Source of the DNA: CAZHDB01 sp964531225
GTDB lineage: Archaea > Thermoproteota > Thermoprotei_A > Sulfolobales > Desulfurococcaceae
Reading direction: 5' to 3'
Length of the DNA stretch: 42,626 nt
Assembly: GCA_964531225.1 (NCBI GenBank)
Contig: CAZHDB010000010.1
Span: forward strand, 1-42,626
The notes under the pieces are model-generated. The model did not search any database. It was not told where the DNA came from and saw only the letters and a program-made list of their open reading frames with translations. Numbering within the stretch: the first letter of the stretch is position 1; each line of letters starts with the position of its first letter. Shown piece by piece: positions 15,170 to 23,435 of the stretch. Both the position numbers and the translations under genes were made by a program.

Positions 15170-16780
15170 TTACGCATTAATACTGTTTCTCAATGGGGTT
15201 TCTAGAACTATGTTTTTCATGGTTCTTCTATTAAGACTTGGTATTTGTCGTTGAAGTTTTCTTAGCCCGATCGTAGCGGCGAAGTATAGTAGTCCGCCTA
15301 GGATTTGCCTAATTATTGGTGGAGCTTGTTTGACCATTTTCATTGATAGTTTCCTTATTTTCTTTATGGCGTCGTAGACGGCTAGGAGTATTAGATCCAG
15401 GTTTTCGCCTCTTGGCAATAAGTCGCTAGTATATAAGCCTTTAGTTCTCCTTAAACTCCCACTTGGTATAAAGGGTAGTGGGAATACAAAGACATTGTAG
15501 GGTTCAAGTCTCTCAATGAGCTTGAGATTAGCCCTAATGTCCTCAGGGGTTTCACCCGGTAAGCCAACGATAAGTGTTGCGCAAATCCACCAGCCAGCAT
15601 CATTCAATACAACGATCGCGTCTTCAACTATTCTTGGCCACTCCTCGGCTGAGAAAGGCTTGGCTTTACCCGGTGCAATTATCTTGAGAAGCCTTGGACT
15701 TGCTGTTTCTATTCCAAGCTCTATGATCGAGAATTCTCCATTGCCAAGTCCAAGTAATTCACCTACCTCCCTAACAAGCTTTGGATCGGCCATGACCGTT
15801 GATGCTGTAGCAAAATCCACAGATACTGCCTCGACACCAGGATATTTTACAACTGCCTCTACGAGCTCTAAGACCTTCTCCCTCCTAGGATTTAAGTCAG
15901 ATGAGCCATACCTGAAAAAGTCCTCGGAATGAAGCGTTATCCTATGCTCTCCGCCGCGAACATTTATTTCCACTTCCCTTAGGATCTTGTCTAGTGGGAT
16001 AATCCTATACATTAGTAGAGTAGGATTACAGAATTTGCATCCACGGCCACAGCCTCTTGATACCTCTACTAAGCCCCTTGAAGGAGTCCTTATAACCGGT
16101 ATCTTATCTACTGGTACCGGAGGCCCTCTAACATAGGATTGTAGTTCCCCGCCCTCCACGGCCTTCCTGAACAGTGTAGGTACAACTAGTTCTCCCTCCC
16201 CCTCTACAATAGTGTCTATTCCAAGTCTTTTCTGCAAACCAGTATCGAGGATTTCCCAAACTCCCTGGCCTCCTACTATTACTTTGAGTCTTTGCCTATT
16301 CCTAGATATAATTGGGTGATTGAGTATTTTCATCGTAGCCCAGGACATGTATGATTGCAGCCTAGTTTCAACGCCCATGAGCTTCAGTACTACCCTGAGT
16401 AGTGCTGTACCATAATTAATGCCTAGTGGATCAAGAACACCTATACCTATGGCTCTTGTATCGGGTCCCACGGCCTCGTCAAGTCTTCGCGGGTCAACAA
16501 TAGCGACTTCATCCCTTGTAAACCCACTATTGAGAAGTGAAGCTTCTACTTTGCATAGCCCATACTGGCTTGTCTTCATCCTTCCATGTTCACCGCTTTC
16601 TAAGGGGAAAAATAGCTTCCCCGCAAAGGCTGGAAAAACATCCATTGGTAACCCAGATGCGAAACCCAGGTATGTTCCATGGTAAGTACTTACTAGGCTC
16701 TCATCTCCCGTAAGAACTATCTTAAAGCCTTTAAACAAATGGATCCCCCTGGTTCCTTTCACCACTTTTACATATCTCAT
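15170..16780 (-). CDS. Radical SAM protein with N-terminal B12-binding-like region
   Basis: 536 residues from ATG 16780. The radical SAM cluster motif C244-x3-C248-x2-C251 (SRGCGRGCKFCNP) binds the 4Fe-4S cluster that cleaves S-adenosylmethionine. The SAM-binding acidic strand (ELGIETASPRL) and the later GLPGETPEDI segment also fit the family. The N-terminal ~200 residues resemble the Rossmann-like B12-binding part of the B12-radical-SAM group, including IVGGQGVWEI and DTIVEGEGE before the radical SAM core. The C-terminal ~90 residues are basic and helical. The substrate is unknown; it is a single-gene unit. Confidence 0.85.
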   Translation of the reverse strand: MRYVKVVKGTRGIHLFKGFKIVLTGDESLVSTYHGTYLGFASGLPMDVFPAFAGKLFFPLESGEHGRMKTSQYGLCKVEASLLNSGFTRDEVAIVDPRRLDEAVGPDTRAIGIGVLDPLGINYGTALLRVVLKLMGVETRLQSYMSWATMKILNHPIISRNRQRLKVIVGGQGVWEILDTGLQKRLGIDTIVEGEGELVVPTLFRKAVEGGELQSYVRGPPVPVDKIPVIRTPSRGLVEVSRGCGRGCKFCNPTLLMYRIIPLDKILREVEINVRGGEHRITLHSEDFFRYGSSDLNPRREKVLELVEAVVKYPGVEAVSVDFATASTVMADPKLVREVGELLGLGNGEFSIIELGIETASPRLLKIIAPGKAKPFSAEEWPRIVEDAIVVLNDAGWWICATLIVGLPGETPEDIRANLKLIERLEPYNVFVFPLPFIPSGSLRRTKGLYTSDLLPRGENLDLILLAVYDAIKKIRKLSMKMVKQAPPIIRQILGGLLYFAATIGLRKLQRQIPSLNRRTMKNIVLETPLRNSINA

Positions 16781-17060
16781 GTGCTTTAATAAGCATAATC
16801 ATACCACGCTACACGATCCCAATTAGTATACCCAGATCATCCTTTTCCGGCGAACATCTACTAAAAATCCAGCACTTCCAATACGGGATTTGATAGGGGA
16901 TCATGATCAGTATTCTTGCCCAAGATGAAAATCAGGCGTTGCAATTAAGGCGTCTCCTTCGAGCTTCAATGCATGGATTTCAAGTTGAAGATGACAGGTT
17001 CTCTGGTTAGAATCCCTTGTGAATTTATCGTGGGCATATAAGCTTTTCGGCACTTAAATA
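16781..17060. other. Gene-poor stretch with a possible tiny coding relic
   Basis: No intact gene is seen. On the minus strand, about 17010-16907, a frame reads HALKLEGDALIATPDFHLGQ and ends in TGA, preceded in another frame by ILTREPVIFNLKSMH. The texture is protein-like and could be a frameshifted relic, but no family is recognised. The promoter of the radical SAM gene presumably lies at the left end. Confidence 0.25.
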
Positions 17061-17141
17061 CTATTGTCCCATATAACAATTATTGTTTGGGACAGATACG
17101 GTAAGAATTCATACCTATTATCTAGTATATGGGACAATTGA
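17061..17141. repeat. Dispersed ~80-bp element with 13-bp terminal inverted repeats, copy A
   Basis: ATTGTCCCATATA (17063-17075) and TATATGGGACAAT (17126-17138) are perfect 13-bp inverted repeats enclosing 50 bases. Inside, TTGGGACAG repeats part of the end motif. Copy B at 11274-11356 shares the right end and much of the interior. No transposase gene is near. This fits a MITE-like non-autonomous element or a regulatory repeat. It ends 64 bases before the DUF104 antitoxin at 17203. Confidence 0.65.
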
Positions 17142-17202
17142 GAATTTTGTTGGGAAAAGCCTAATTGTTGCATAGTTTATAATATATTAGTGGTGGTATA
17201 GA

Positions 17203-17382
17203 TTGTCCAAGGTAGTTAGGGCTAGGTATGAGAAGGGTGTTTTGAAACCGTTGGAGCCTGTTGAGCTACGAGAGGGTGAAGAAGTTTTAGTTAGGATTGA
17301 GAGGAGTTTAAGGGAGAAGCTGAAAGATCTTGTTGGTGTTCTCGGTGAGTCTAGTGAGGAGGAGCTGGATAATAACATATAG
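17203..17382 (+). CDS. DUF104 (AF2212-like) antitoxin
   Basis: 59 residues from TTG 17203 with GTGGTG at 17191-17196. It reads MSKVVRARYEKGVLKPLEPV, ELREGEEVLVRIERSL, then REKLKDLVGVLGESSEEELD, a canonical DUF104 antitoxin: an AbrB-like beta N terminus and a helical toxin-binding tail. No PIN toxin follows: 17383-17550 has only short, stop-ridden frames. This is an orphan or decayed pair. It is easy to miss because the opposite strand carries a longer spurious open frame. Confidence 0.8.
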   Translation: MSKVVRARYEKGVLKPLEPVELREGEEVLVRIERSLREKLKDLVGVLGESSEEELDNNI

Positions 17383-17563
17383 GTATTTTTGGTATAGTCT
17401 CTTCTAGGTGGACTTGAGTAAGAGGGAAAGACTTCACTTTTTATGAGTATCATAATATCACTAAAGTAAGACTTGATCTGGAAGTTGGTGGGAAGTTTAG
17501 AGATAAATGAGTACAAGAGTATTTAGCCCTTAATACCAGTATTAAATCTAGGAGGTGGGTATC

Positions 17564-17779
17564 TTGACTACTGCAGCTCTAAAGAGGGCTTTACAGCCAG
17601 TTAAGCCTGGTGAGCTAGATAAAGTTCCGCCGGGCTACTGGGCTGCTATAGTAGATGGACGTGTGGTTGCCTGGGCCCGTACTCTAGAAGAGCTACGTGA
17701 AATAATGGCCCGGAAAGGCTACAAGAAGGACGAGTATGGGGTGATTAAGGTTCCGGGACATGATCTACTGGTCGTCTAA
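17564..17779 (+). CDS. DUF5678 small protein
   Basis: 71 residues from TTG 17564, chosen because GGAGGTG (17551-17557) sits at the right distance; a GTG at 17555 would overlap that site. The core YWAAIVDGRVVAWARTLEEL, then AREIMARKGY-type helix and a short beta end, is the DUF5678 pattern: one strand-strand-helix unit of unknown function. It is 43 bases upstream of a retropepsin-like protease gene, an arrangement I recall as recurrent in archaea. Confidence 0.75.
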   Translation: MTTAALKRALQPVKPGELDKVPPGYWAAIVDGRVVAWARTLEELREIMARKGYKKDEYGVIKVPGHDLLVV

Positions 17780-17822
17780 ATCCTACTACTATTTGAGCAT
17801 ATTCAATGGAGGCTTCTAGGTA

Positions 17823-18245
17823 ATGAGCGCTACTCATGGTGGTTTAAGGGAAAAGGTATTCCCATATGTCTTGTATCGGGGGAAATTTTATCCCGTTATA
17901 CCAGTGGTAATCGAGGGTAGGGAGAAGGCTATTGTTCATGCTCTAGTAGATAGCGGTGCTACTATAAGCCTCTTCCATACGAGTATTGCTGATGACATCG
18001 GAATAGATCTGGAGGATACCGAGCAAGCATATCTAGCTGGCATAGGAGGCTACGTAAAAGCCTACATAAAGAAGCAAGTAAAAATATCAATAGAGGAACT
18101 AGGAAGCATTATAATTCCAATAGCCTTTACAGAGTATATCACCTCCGACATCGCTATACTAGGCCGCCAAGGCTTCTTCGAAACATTCGAAATAACATTC
18201 AGGGAATGGGAGAGAAAACTGATAATGAGATTAAGAAAAACATAA
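17823..18245 (+). CDS. Retropepsin-like aspartyl protease
   Basis: 140 residues from ATG 17823, preceded by GGAGG at 17810. The catalytic motif VHALVDSGATISLF (D43-S-G-A) and the hydrophobic-hydrophobic-Gly partner motif AILGRQGFFETFEI (from ~111) are those of single-domain retroviral-type aspartic proteases, which work as homodimers. No signal peptide is seen, so it should act in the cytoplasm. It is probably co-transcribed with the DUF5678 gene; the small protein could be its substrate or adaptor (inference). Confidence 0.85.
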   Translation: MSATHGGLREKVFPYVLYRGKFYPVIPVVIEGREKAIVHALVDSGATISLFHTSIADDIGIDLEDTEQAYLAGIGGYVKAYIKKQVKISIEELGSIIIPIAFTEYITSDIAILGRQGFFETFEITFREWERKLIMRLRKT

Positions 18246-18249
18246 ACCA

Positions 18250-18525
18250 TTAGTAAATCACAATTGTTCCAAAGGTTCGTAGTGTAGGCTTTAGCTCTGG
18301 ATATTCCCTTAGATCAACTGTTGTAATATTTATTACCTCTTCTTTATTCACTGTAATTCTATACATGATTGGTGAAGATGCTTTCAATTGATCTCTTGTT
18401 AATGTTATTGAGAATGTTATAACCGGTATTATTAGTAAAAGAAGCACTATGAAGACTATAACTACTATAATGGCTAGGACTATCCAAACTGAAGAAGGTA
18501 TTGGGATCTTAAATATATACTCCAT
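18250..18525 (-). CDS. Small single-pass membrane protein
   Basis: 91 residues if started at ATG 18525, which has AAGGGTG a few bases upstream; an in-frame ATG at 18558 adds 11 residues and fits less well. Residues ~15-40 form one long hydrophobic helix (VWIVLAIIVVIVFIVLLLLI). A short beta-like soluble tail follows, ending RTFGTIVIY. Family not recognised. It is convergent with the aspartyl protease, with 4 bases between their ends. Confidence 0.6.
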   Translation of the reverse strand: MEYIFKIPIPSSVWIVLAIIVVIVFIVLLLLIIPVITFSITLTRDQLKASSPIMYRITVNKEEVINITTVDLREYPELKPTLRTFGTIVIY

Positions 18526-18604
18526 ATCAGCACCCTTATTAAATAGTATTTTATTCACTAATTATAAATGCCTTTGACAAGGTATATTATTCTAGGTGAT
18601 TGCA

Positions 18605-19009
18605 TTGAGTAGGTTGGCACGTGCTATTAGGTGTAGATTTCCAGTTGGTTTTGATAGTATTGTAAATGCTGTACTGGATACCGGCAGTGCTTGCAATATA
18701 TATTATGAACAATTACCTGTCAAGCCAAGAGTATTCATTGCTATTGGCGAGAAATATTACATGAGAGTAGGTACTGCTCTAAATTCTACTACAATCGTTA
18801 TCGATGGATCTGGCTATACAGAGGTAAAGATAGTTGCTGGAGGAGGTAAGAAGGGATTATTGGATCTATTCGATCTCGGATCATCAAAAGATTATGCACA
18901 TGAAATAATAGAATCAATAAGCCGTAAAATAGGCATAAAACCAATAGACATAATAGAAATAAACTATATGGACTCAGGCAAATCAACAAATCTGTGGACG
19001 CGGTCTTGA
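18605..19009 (+). CDS. Hypothetical protein with a DTGS motif
   Basis: About 134 residues from TTG 18605, which has AGGTGAT at 18593-18599; a GTG at 18596 is an alternative. The segment IVNAVLDTGSACNIYYEQLP resembles the catalytic loop of retropepsins (D-T-G-S), but I do not see the matching second motif (hydrophobic-hydrophobic-Gly) with certainty. The later half is a mixed alpha/beta region with a Gly-rich turn (VAGGGKKG). Family not recognised; protease assignment is only a possibility. It precedes the surface nuclease gene on the same strand. Confidence 0.55.
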   Translation: MSRLARAIRCRFPVGFDSIVNAVLDTGSACNIYYEQLPVKPRVFIAIGEKYYMRVGTALNSTTIVIDGSGYTEVKIVAGGGKKGLLDLFDLGSSKDYAHEIIESISRKIGIKPIDIIEINYMDSGKSTNLWTRS

Positions 19010-19126
19010 ATGTTTTCTATAAATGTCTTATGATAGCTCTTATACCCTTAATTTTATATTATAGGATTGAACGATTTTAGGAATTTTTATTTGAGATCTT
19101 TTCTAAAAATATATTTGGTGCTCCTT

Positions 19127-21139
19127 ATGATAAATAGAATTGCTATAATTGTCTCTTTAATATTGTTGTTTGTAACTATGGCCTTATCTACAAATGTTAC
19201 TCCTTATAACTATGAATTCGAAATCGATGCAGTATCTGGTGTTGAATATGTTATTGATGGAGATACTTTTGATACTCATATAGGTAGAATACGGTTAGCA
19301 GATATTAATGCTCCAGAGCTTAATGAGCCTGGTGGATATGAGGCGAAGATAGTTTTAACCTATTTAATACAGGGTAAAATCGTTTATATCGATATAGATG
19401 ATATTTATGTAACAGATAAATATGGTAGAATAGTTGCTATAGTATATATCCGGTTTAATTCAACTCACCTACTTAATGTCAATAAATGGCTCGTAGATAA
19501 GGGATATGCTGAGATAACTGATTATCCAAATCAATTTGATCCATATACTTGGACCCTATATGTATGCTATCCTTATGAAGAAACTCCTCCAATAGACCAA
19601 GCTATTCCACCGAATATCATGATCAACTCTATAGATATAAATTTAACAAGAATTGATGAGATTGGCTTAGGAAACTATTGGAACTTATATTACTTACAAC
19701 CTTATGTATACAATGATACTATAAGAATATTGGCACTACAAAGATACAATTCATCTCATGACATGATATTAGTGTATAGCTCAAACGGATCAACAATATT
19801 TAATTCATTCATACCTCATGTCCTACCATCATATATGTTTAGAAGCTTTGACTTGTCAAAATTAGCAACTATAAGAAGACATGGATATCCCAATACAAAT
19901 ACAACTATATATTTAGTTAGCCTTGATAAACTACAGATCAAAAAGATCGAATTACCCATGGACATTTCAAAGATAATAGTATACAATGATCTAATTGAAT
20001 TAAAAGTTCCATTTCAAAATAAAATAATGATCATTAATATATCAACATTAGAATCTAAGGTTTATACATTGAATATTACTAATCTGGAAAACTTATTATT
20101 AGTCGCATACAATAAAGCTTTAATTACAAAGCCTCATAAGTTCCTAATATATGATTTGTTCTCTAATAGAACGATTAAGGAATTTTATTGTGAATCGTCC
20201 TCACTAATTAATATTGATAATAGGTCTTGTTTGATTAAATGCGTTAGCTGGTCTAATCAGTATACTTATTTTGATTACATAATTTTAGATCCCAGAACAA
20301 CTAGTTATAACATTATATCTTCATGGGATGAAGATTTTGACTTTATTAAAATATTTGACGCCAATAATATAGTATTTATACTAGGATTTACTGGATGGCT
20401 ATCATTGGGTCGCGGAGGTCCAGTTATATATGTATTTAATAATTCAACTGATTATTCATGGTATAGAAGTATATACTTAGAGAAATATAGTGTTATTCAA
20501 GACCCTGGAAAAGCTTCTTTCTTTAACGGATATATTTCATTAATTATCAATGGAGAGGAATGTAGTCAATATAGTAATTTAGATGACTTATCTAGTAATA
20601 TTTCATTATTAGTAGTTGATCCTAGTTCGGAGAATTATGATATTCTACATATAAGTAGTGGAAATGGGTGTATCAATTATGGCCTAGCATATGTAGTTAA
20701 TGATTATCTCTTTATACCAATAGTTAAAGATGGAAATACATATCTTGAAATATTCAAGATACATTTGACTAGTATGAAGAATACTGTATATGTTCTAAAC
20801 ATAAGTTATATCAATACTATAGCTACACTAACTACCTATGAAACCATTACGCAGACAATTACCAATTATAGAACTGTAACAACAACGGAAACAGAAACTA
20901 TTACCGAACCCGAAGTATTATTTGAAACAATAACAAAGACTAGACAAACTACGTTAACTATTTCGGTAACAAAAGAAGAGACTAAGACAAAAACTATAAT
21001 AAAAACAGTTCCTTATATCACGAGCATAACGTTAACGCGAACGACAATGCAAAGAACCATGGAATTATTAATATTACTTATTATAACCTCATTATTATCA
21101 CTTATTACGTTCTTAATCATAAGAAATCTTAATTATTAA
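19127..21139 (+). CDS. Cell-surface staphylococcal-nuclease-like protein with Thr-rich stalk and membrane anchor
   Basis: 670 residues from ATG 19127 (GGTG at 19117-19120); TTG 19067 would place 20 extra residues before a good signal peptide (MINRIAIIVSLILLFVTMAL). The SNase/TNase domain spans ~35-150: VIDGDTF with D46, IRLADINAPE with R56 and E64, and DKYGRIVAIVY with R101 correspond to D21, R35, E43 and R87 of staphylococcal nuclease; the D40 position is Asn61. Residues ~165-585 form a large beta-rich region of unknown type. A Thr-rich stalk (~585-640) and a C-terminal helix follow. The layout predicts an extracellular membrane-tethered nuclease. It is a paralogue of the gene cut by the left window edge. 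Confidence 0.88.
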   Translation: MINRIAIIVSLILLFVTMALSTNVTPYNYEFEIDAVSGVEYVIDGDTFDTHIGRIRLADINAPELNEPGGYEAKIVLTYLIQGKIVYIDIDDIYVTDKYGRIVAIVYIRFNSTHLLNVNKWLVDKGYAEITDYPNQFDPYTWTLYVCYPYEETPPIDQAIPPNIMINSIDINLTRIDEIGLGNYWNLYYLQPYVYNDTIRILALQRYNSSHDMILVYSSNGSTIFNSFIPHVLPSYMFRSFDLSKLATIRRHGYPNTNTTIYLVSLDKLQIKKIELPMDISKIIVYNDLIELKVPFQNKIMIINISTLESKVYTLNITNLENLLLVAYNKALITKPHKFLIYDLFSNRTIKEFYCESSSLINIDNRSCLIKCVSWSNQYTYFDYIILDPRTTSYNIISSWDEDFDFIKIFDANNIVFILGFTGWLSLGRGGPVIYVFNNSTDYSWYRSIYLEKYSVIQDPGKASFFNGYISLIINGEECSQYSNLDDLSSNISLLVVDPSSENYDILHISSGNGCINYGLAYVVNDYLFIPIVKDGNTYLEIFKIHLTSMKNTVYVLNISYINTIATLTTYETITQTITNYRTVTTTETETITEPEVLFETITKTRQTTLTISVTKEETKTKTIIKTVPYITSITLTRTTMQRTMELLILLIITSLLSLITFLIIRNLNY

Positions 21140-21200
21140 GAAATCATAAATAACGATCCAAGCATTAAGGTATATATTTCAATCATTTATATTATGATTT

Positions 21201-21395
21201 TTATGAATATAATGCTTCTTCGATTTCTCGGAGTTCCTCTACATTAGCTTTTCCAAAAATACCTGTATACTTCTCTAACACGGTATCCAGTTTCTTACGT
21301 ATAATTACTTCCGGTTCTTCTCCTTTCTTTAGATCAAGTTTCTCTAAAGGTTTTAAGACTTCATTTTCATATTTTACATATATGGCTTTGGCCAT
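21201..21395 (-). CDS. DUF104 (AF2212-like) antitoxin, orphan
   Basis: 64 residues from ATG 21395. It reads MAKAIYVKYENEVLKPLEKL, DLKKGEEPEVIIRKKLD, then a Glu-rich helix (VEELREIEEALYS). This is the third DUF104 protein of the window. No toxin gene lies downstream on this strand: the next thing is the tail of the convergent surface nuclease. It may act on a PIN toxin elsewhere. Confidence 0.8.
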   Translation of the reverse strand: MAKAIYVKYENEVLKPLEKLDLKKGEEPEVIIRKKLDTVLEKYTGIFGKANVEELREIEEALYS

Positions 21396-21487
21396 GTCTT
21401 TATACTCCTCGATAGATATATTTTCCTGATTACTGCAATAACTTTAACAGTTAAGTAGTTAATGTATTTGTACTGGATACATGATTT

Positions 21488-22273
21488 ATGACAGGAGGCC
21501 TAGTTCCTATGGTTAATATTAAGGATTGGGTTAAGGGCATGTCTTCTACGGAGAAGCTTTACTTAGTTGATTCATATTTGAGGGAGTGTTCTTCGGTATT
21601 GTTGGATTTTGTCTGTGAGAGAGGTAGTCGTTACTATGTTGTTCTTGATCGTAGCATTTTTCATCCTCGTGGCGGTGGCCAGCCTTGTGATACTGGTTGG
21701 TTAGTTGGTGAGGATTTTAGGTTTTCGGTTAAGAAGGTTCTTGATGTTAATGGTGTTCTTGTTCATTATGGTAGGATTGTTGATGGTGAAATGCCGAGTA
21801 GAGGTTCCCTGGTTAAGTGTATTCTTGACTGGGATCGGCGTTATAGGATTATGAGGCTTCACACTGCTGGCCATGTAATTGATTATGCAGTTAACAGGGT
21901 TTATGGACATGTTGTTGAAACACTTGATGCATTACATGGTCCTCCAAAACCATATATTGTCTATAATGAGTCTCCTCCATCAGAGAATGACTTGAGACGT
22001 ATAGAGGCATTAGCTAATCAGGTAGTTATGGAGAAGCATCCTGTCGAGATATATTTTGCTAGTAGAGATGAGCTTGAGGACAAGGTTATTGGTGCACCAA
22101 ATATTGATAGGCTACCCTATGCTGATAAGTATAGAATTGTATCAATAAAGGGTGTCAATGCTATACCATGTACTGGGACGCATGTCCGAAATACTGGTGA
22201 GATAGGTAGGATAATTATTCATGGTGTAGAGGTTTTAGATAGGGGGTTTAAGTTATTTTATGATGTATCTTAA
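21488..22273 (+). CDS. alaX: AlaX-type alanyl-tRNA editing hydrolase
   Basis: 261 residues from ATG 21488; ATG 21509 (MVNIKDW) is an alternative. It has the AlaRS second-additional-domain editing fold: FHPRGGGQPCDTGWL in the N-terminal part, the zinc/catalytic motif H125-TAG-H129 (LHTAGHVID), and C228-TGT-H232 (PCTGTHVRNTGEIG). AlaX enzymes hydrolyse Ser (or Gly) mischarged on tRNA-Ala in trans. Length and motif set suggest the AlaX-M/-L group without the full C-terminal domain. It is convergent with VapC. Confidence 0.9.
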   Translation: MTGGLVPMVNIKDWVKGMSSTEKLYLVDSYLRECSSVLLDFVCERGSRYYVVLDRSIFHPRGGGQPCDTGWLVGEDFRFSVKKVLDVNGVLVHYGRIVDGEMPSRGSLVKCILDWDRRYRIMRLHTAGHVIDYAVNRVYGHVVETLDALHGPPKPYIVYNESPPSENDLRRIEALANQVVMEKHPVEIYFASRDELEDKVIGAPNIDRLPYADKYRIVSIKGVNAIPCTGTHVRNTGEIGRIIIHGVEVLDRGFKLFYDVS

Positions 22274-22277
22274 CTGG

Positions 22278-22694
22278 TTATGGATGAGTCTTTAAACCTA
22301 GTTCTAACGCTATTTCTCTTTGTCTCCGGTCAAAAGTTGCTATGGCTGCCTTGTAATGCTGTGCTATTGCTAGATATAGTGAGTCGTATATCGCTATGTT
22401 ATATTTTACTGATAAATCAAGTGCTTTGTCAGCGATTTCAGCTGTAGGTATTATTGATAATTTATTCCATATGGTCAATAGATCCTTTAAAGCCTCATTT
22501 AAAGCAACAAGATCTAGATCTTTTATTAAAGCATAGTGCTTCCATAAGGCATTTAATGATTCAGATAATGCTATATCTATAGATACAATGTCCTCTCCAG
22601 AAATAATCCATTCCCTTAATAGTTTTTCAGCAATATCTGAGCCTTCTTCATCCAAGACAAGTTTAACGAGGAAAGAAGCATCTAATATAATCAT
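22278..22694 (-). CDS. vapC: VapC-type PIN-domain ribonuclease toxin
   Basis: 138 residues from ATG 22694. PIN-domain acidic residues are in place: D5 in MIILDASFLVKLVLDEEG, Glu in ALSESLNALW, Asp in IYDSLYLAIA, and the C-terminal TFDRRQREIA. It should cleave RNA in a Mg-dependent way and be blocked by the VapB protein just upstream, whose stop overlaps this start by 4 bases. The gene appears intact. Confidence 0.9.
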   Translation of the reverse strand: MIILDASFLVKLVLDEEGSDIAEKLLREWIISGEDIVSIDIALSESLNALWKHYALIKDLDLVALNEALKDLLTIWNKLSIIPTAEIADKALDLSVKYNIAIYDSLYLAIAQHYKAAIATFDRRQREIALELGLKTHP

Positions 22695-22912
22695 CTTTGT
22701 TCTCTATCCTCCCTAATCAATAATGTAGAATCAATCTTAACCCTTCTCTTCCTAGCCTTAGTCCTTATTTCTTCAAAAGCTTCAAGTAACTCATACCTCT
22801 TAATCCTCTCCTCAATAAATTTCCTAATCTCTTCACTCCAATTAATATCGACCTTCTTCATCTTCTCTCTTAATTCCCTAGGAATCCTAATAGTAATAAC
22901 GACGGAACCCAT
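22691..22912 (-). CDS. vapB: VapB-type antitoxin
   Basis: 73 residues if started at ATG 22912 (GGTG 7 bases upstream); ATG 22933 adds MYYMVYS and would put the start inside an operator-like palindrome. The N terminus VVITIRIPRELREKMKKVDI is a ribbon-helix-helix DNA-binding motif; the C-terminal charged helix (LLEAFEEIRTKARKRRVKID) binds the toxin. It is likely autoregulated through the inverted repeat at 22925-22943. Confidence 0.85.
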   Translation of the reverse strand: MGSVVITIRIPRELREKMKKVDINWSEEIRKFIEERIKRYELLEAFEEIRTKARKRRVKIDSTLLIREDREQR

Positions 22913-22924
22913 AGAATACACCAT

Positions 22925-22943
22925 GTAATACATATTGTATTAC
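22925..22943. promoter_or_regulatory. Inverted repeat, probable VapB operator
   Basis: GTAATACA-TAT-TGTATTAC is a perfect 8-bp inverted repeat just upstream of the preferred vapB start. Its size and position suit a ribbon-helix-helix dimer repressing its own operon. Confidence 0.6.
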
Positions 22944-23192
22944 AAGATATATATGTTACTGATTAGCTTTATAATCCTGATAAGGAAGGAACTTAGGGCT
23001 TCTCGTCAAAAATATTTCGCTACTAATATGCAAGGGCATGCTTATTAAGAAGTTATAAATAATTATCAGTTCATTGAACTGTCTAAATAGGTTATCAATT
23101 TATTAAGTTCTACAAATCATAAATGACTACATAATATGTGTGGGAAAGATCATTCTTAGCGGGTTTATATCATTATATACTGGTGGGATATA

Positions 23193-23435
23193 TTGTCTGT
23201 GATTGTCCGTGTTGATTCTAAGGGTAGAATTGTTCTACCCAAGGATATTAGGGATAAATGTGGTATTAAGCCTTGTTCTCGTGTATTAATTGAAGTTAAA
23301 AATAGTAATGAGGTTTTATTAAGAGTTATTGAGAAGGATCCTTCTGAAGAACTTGCTGAACTACTTGGTGATTTCAAGTTTACTCGCAAGGATCGGGTAA
23401 GAGTTGAGAAACTGTTATTGAGGGAAATAGTTTGA
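23193..23435 (+). CDS. AbrB/SpoVT-type antitoxin
   Basis: 80 residues from TTG 23193, with TGGTGGGA at 23180-23187 and TTTATAT at about 23164 as promoter. The N-terminal swapped-hairpin motif VRVDSKGRIVLPKDIRDKCG, IKPCSRVLIEV is classical AbrB; the C-terminal helix (DPSEELAELLGDFKF) would bind a PIN toxin. The adjoining toxin gene overlaps it by 4 bases but is dead (three in-frame stops). Confidence 0.85.
   Translation: MSVIVRVDSKGRIVLPKDIRDKCGIKPCSRVLIEVKNSNEVLLRVIEKDPSEELAELLGDFKFTRKDRVRVEKLLLREIV

Noticed and set aside
15516..16685. Plus-strand frames of 138 and 88 residues under the radical SAM gene
   Set aside because: Ser/Pro-rich antisense shadows with no initiation signal.
17187..17516. 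109-residue minus-strand frame
   Set aside because: Ser/Leu-rich shadow over the plus-strand DUF104 antitoxin at 17203-17382, which has start, ribosome site and family match.
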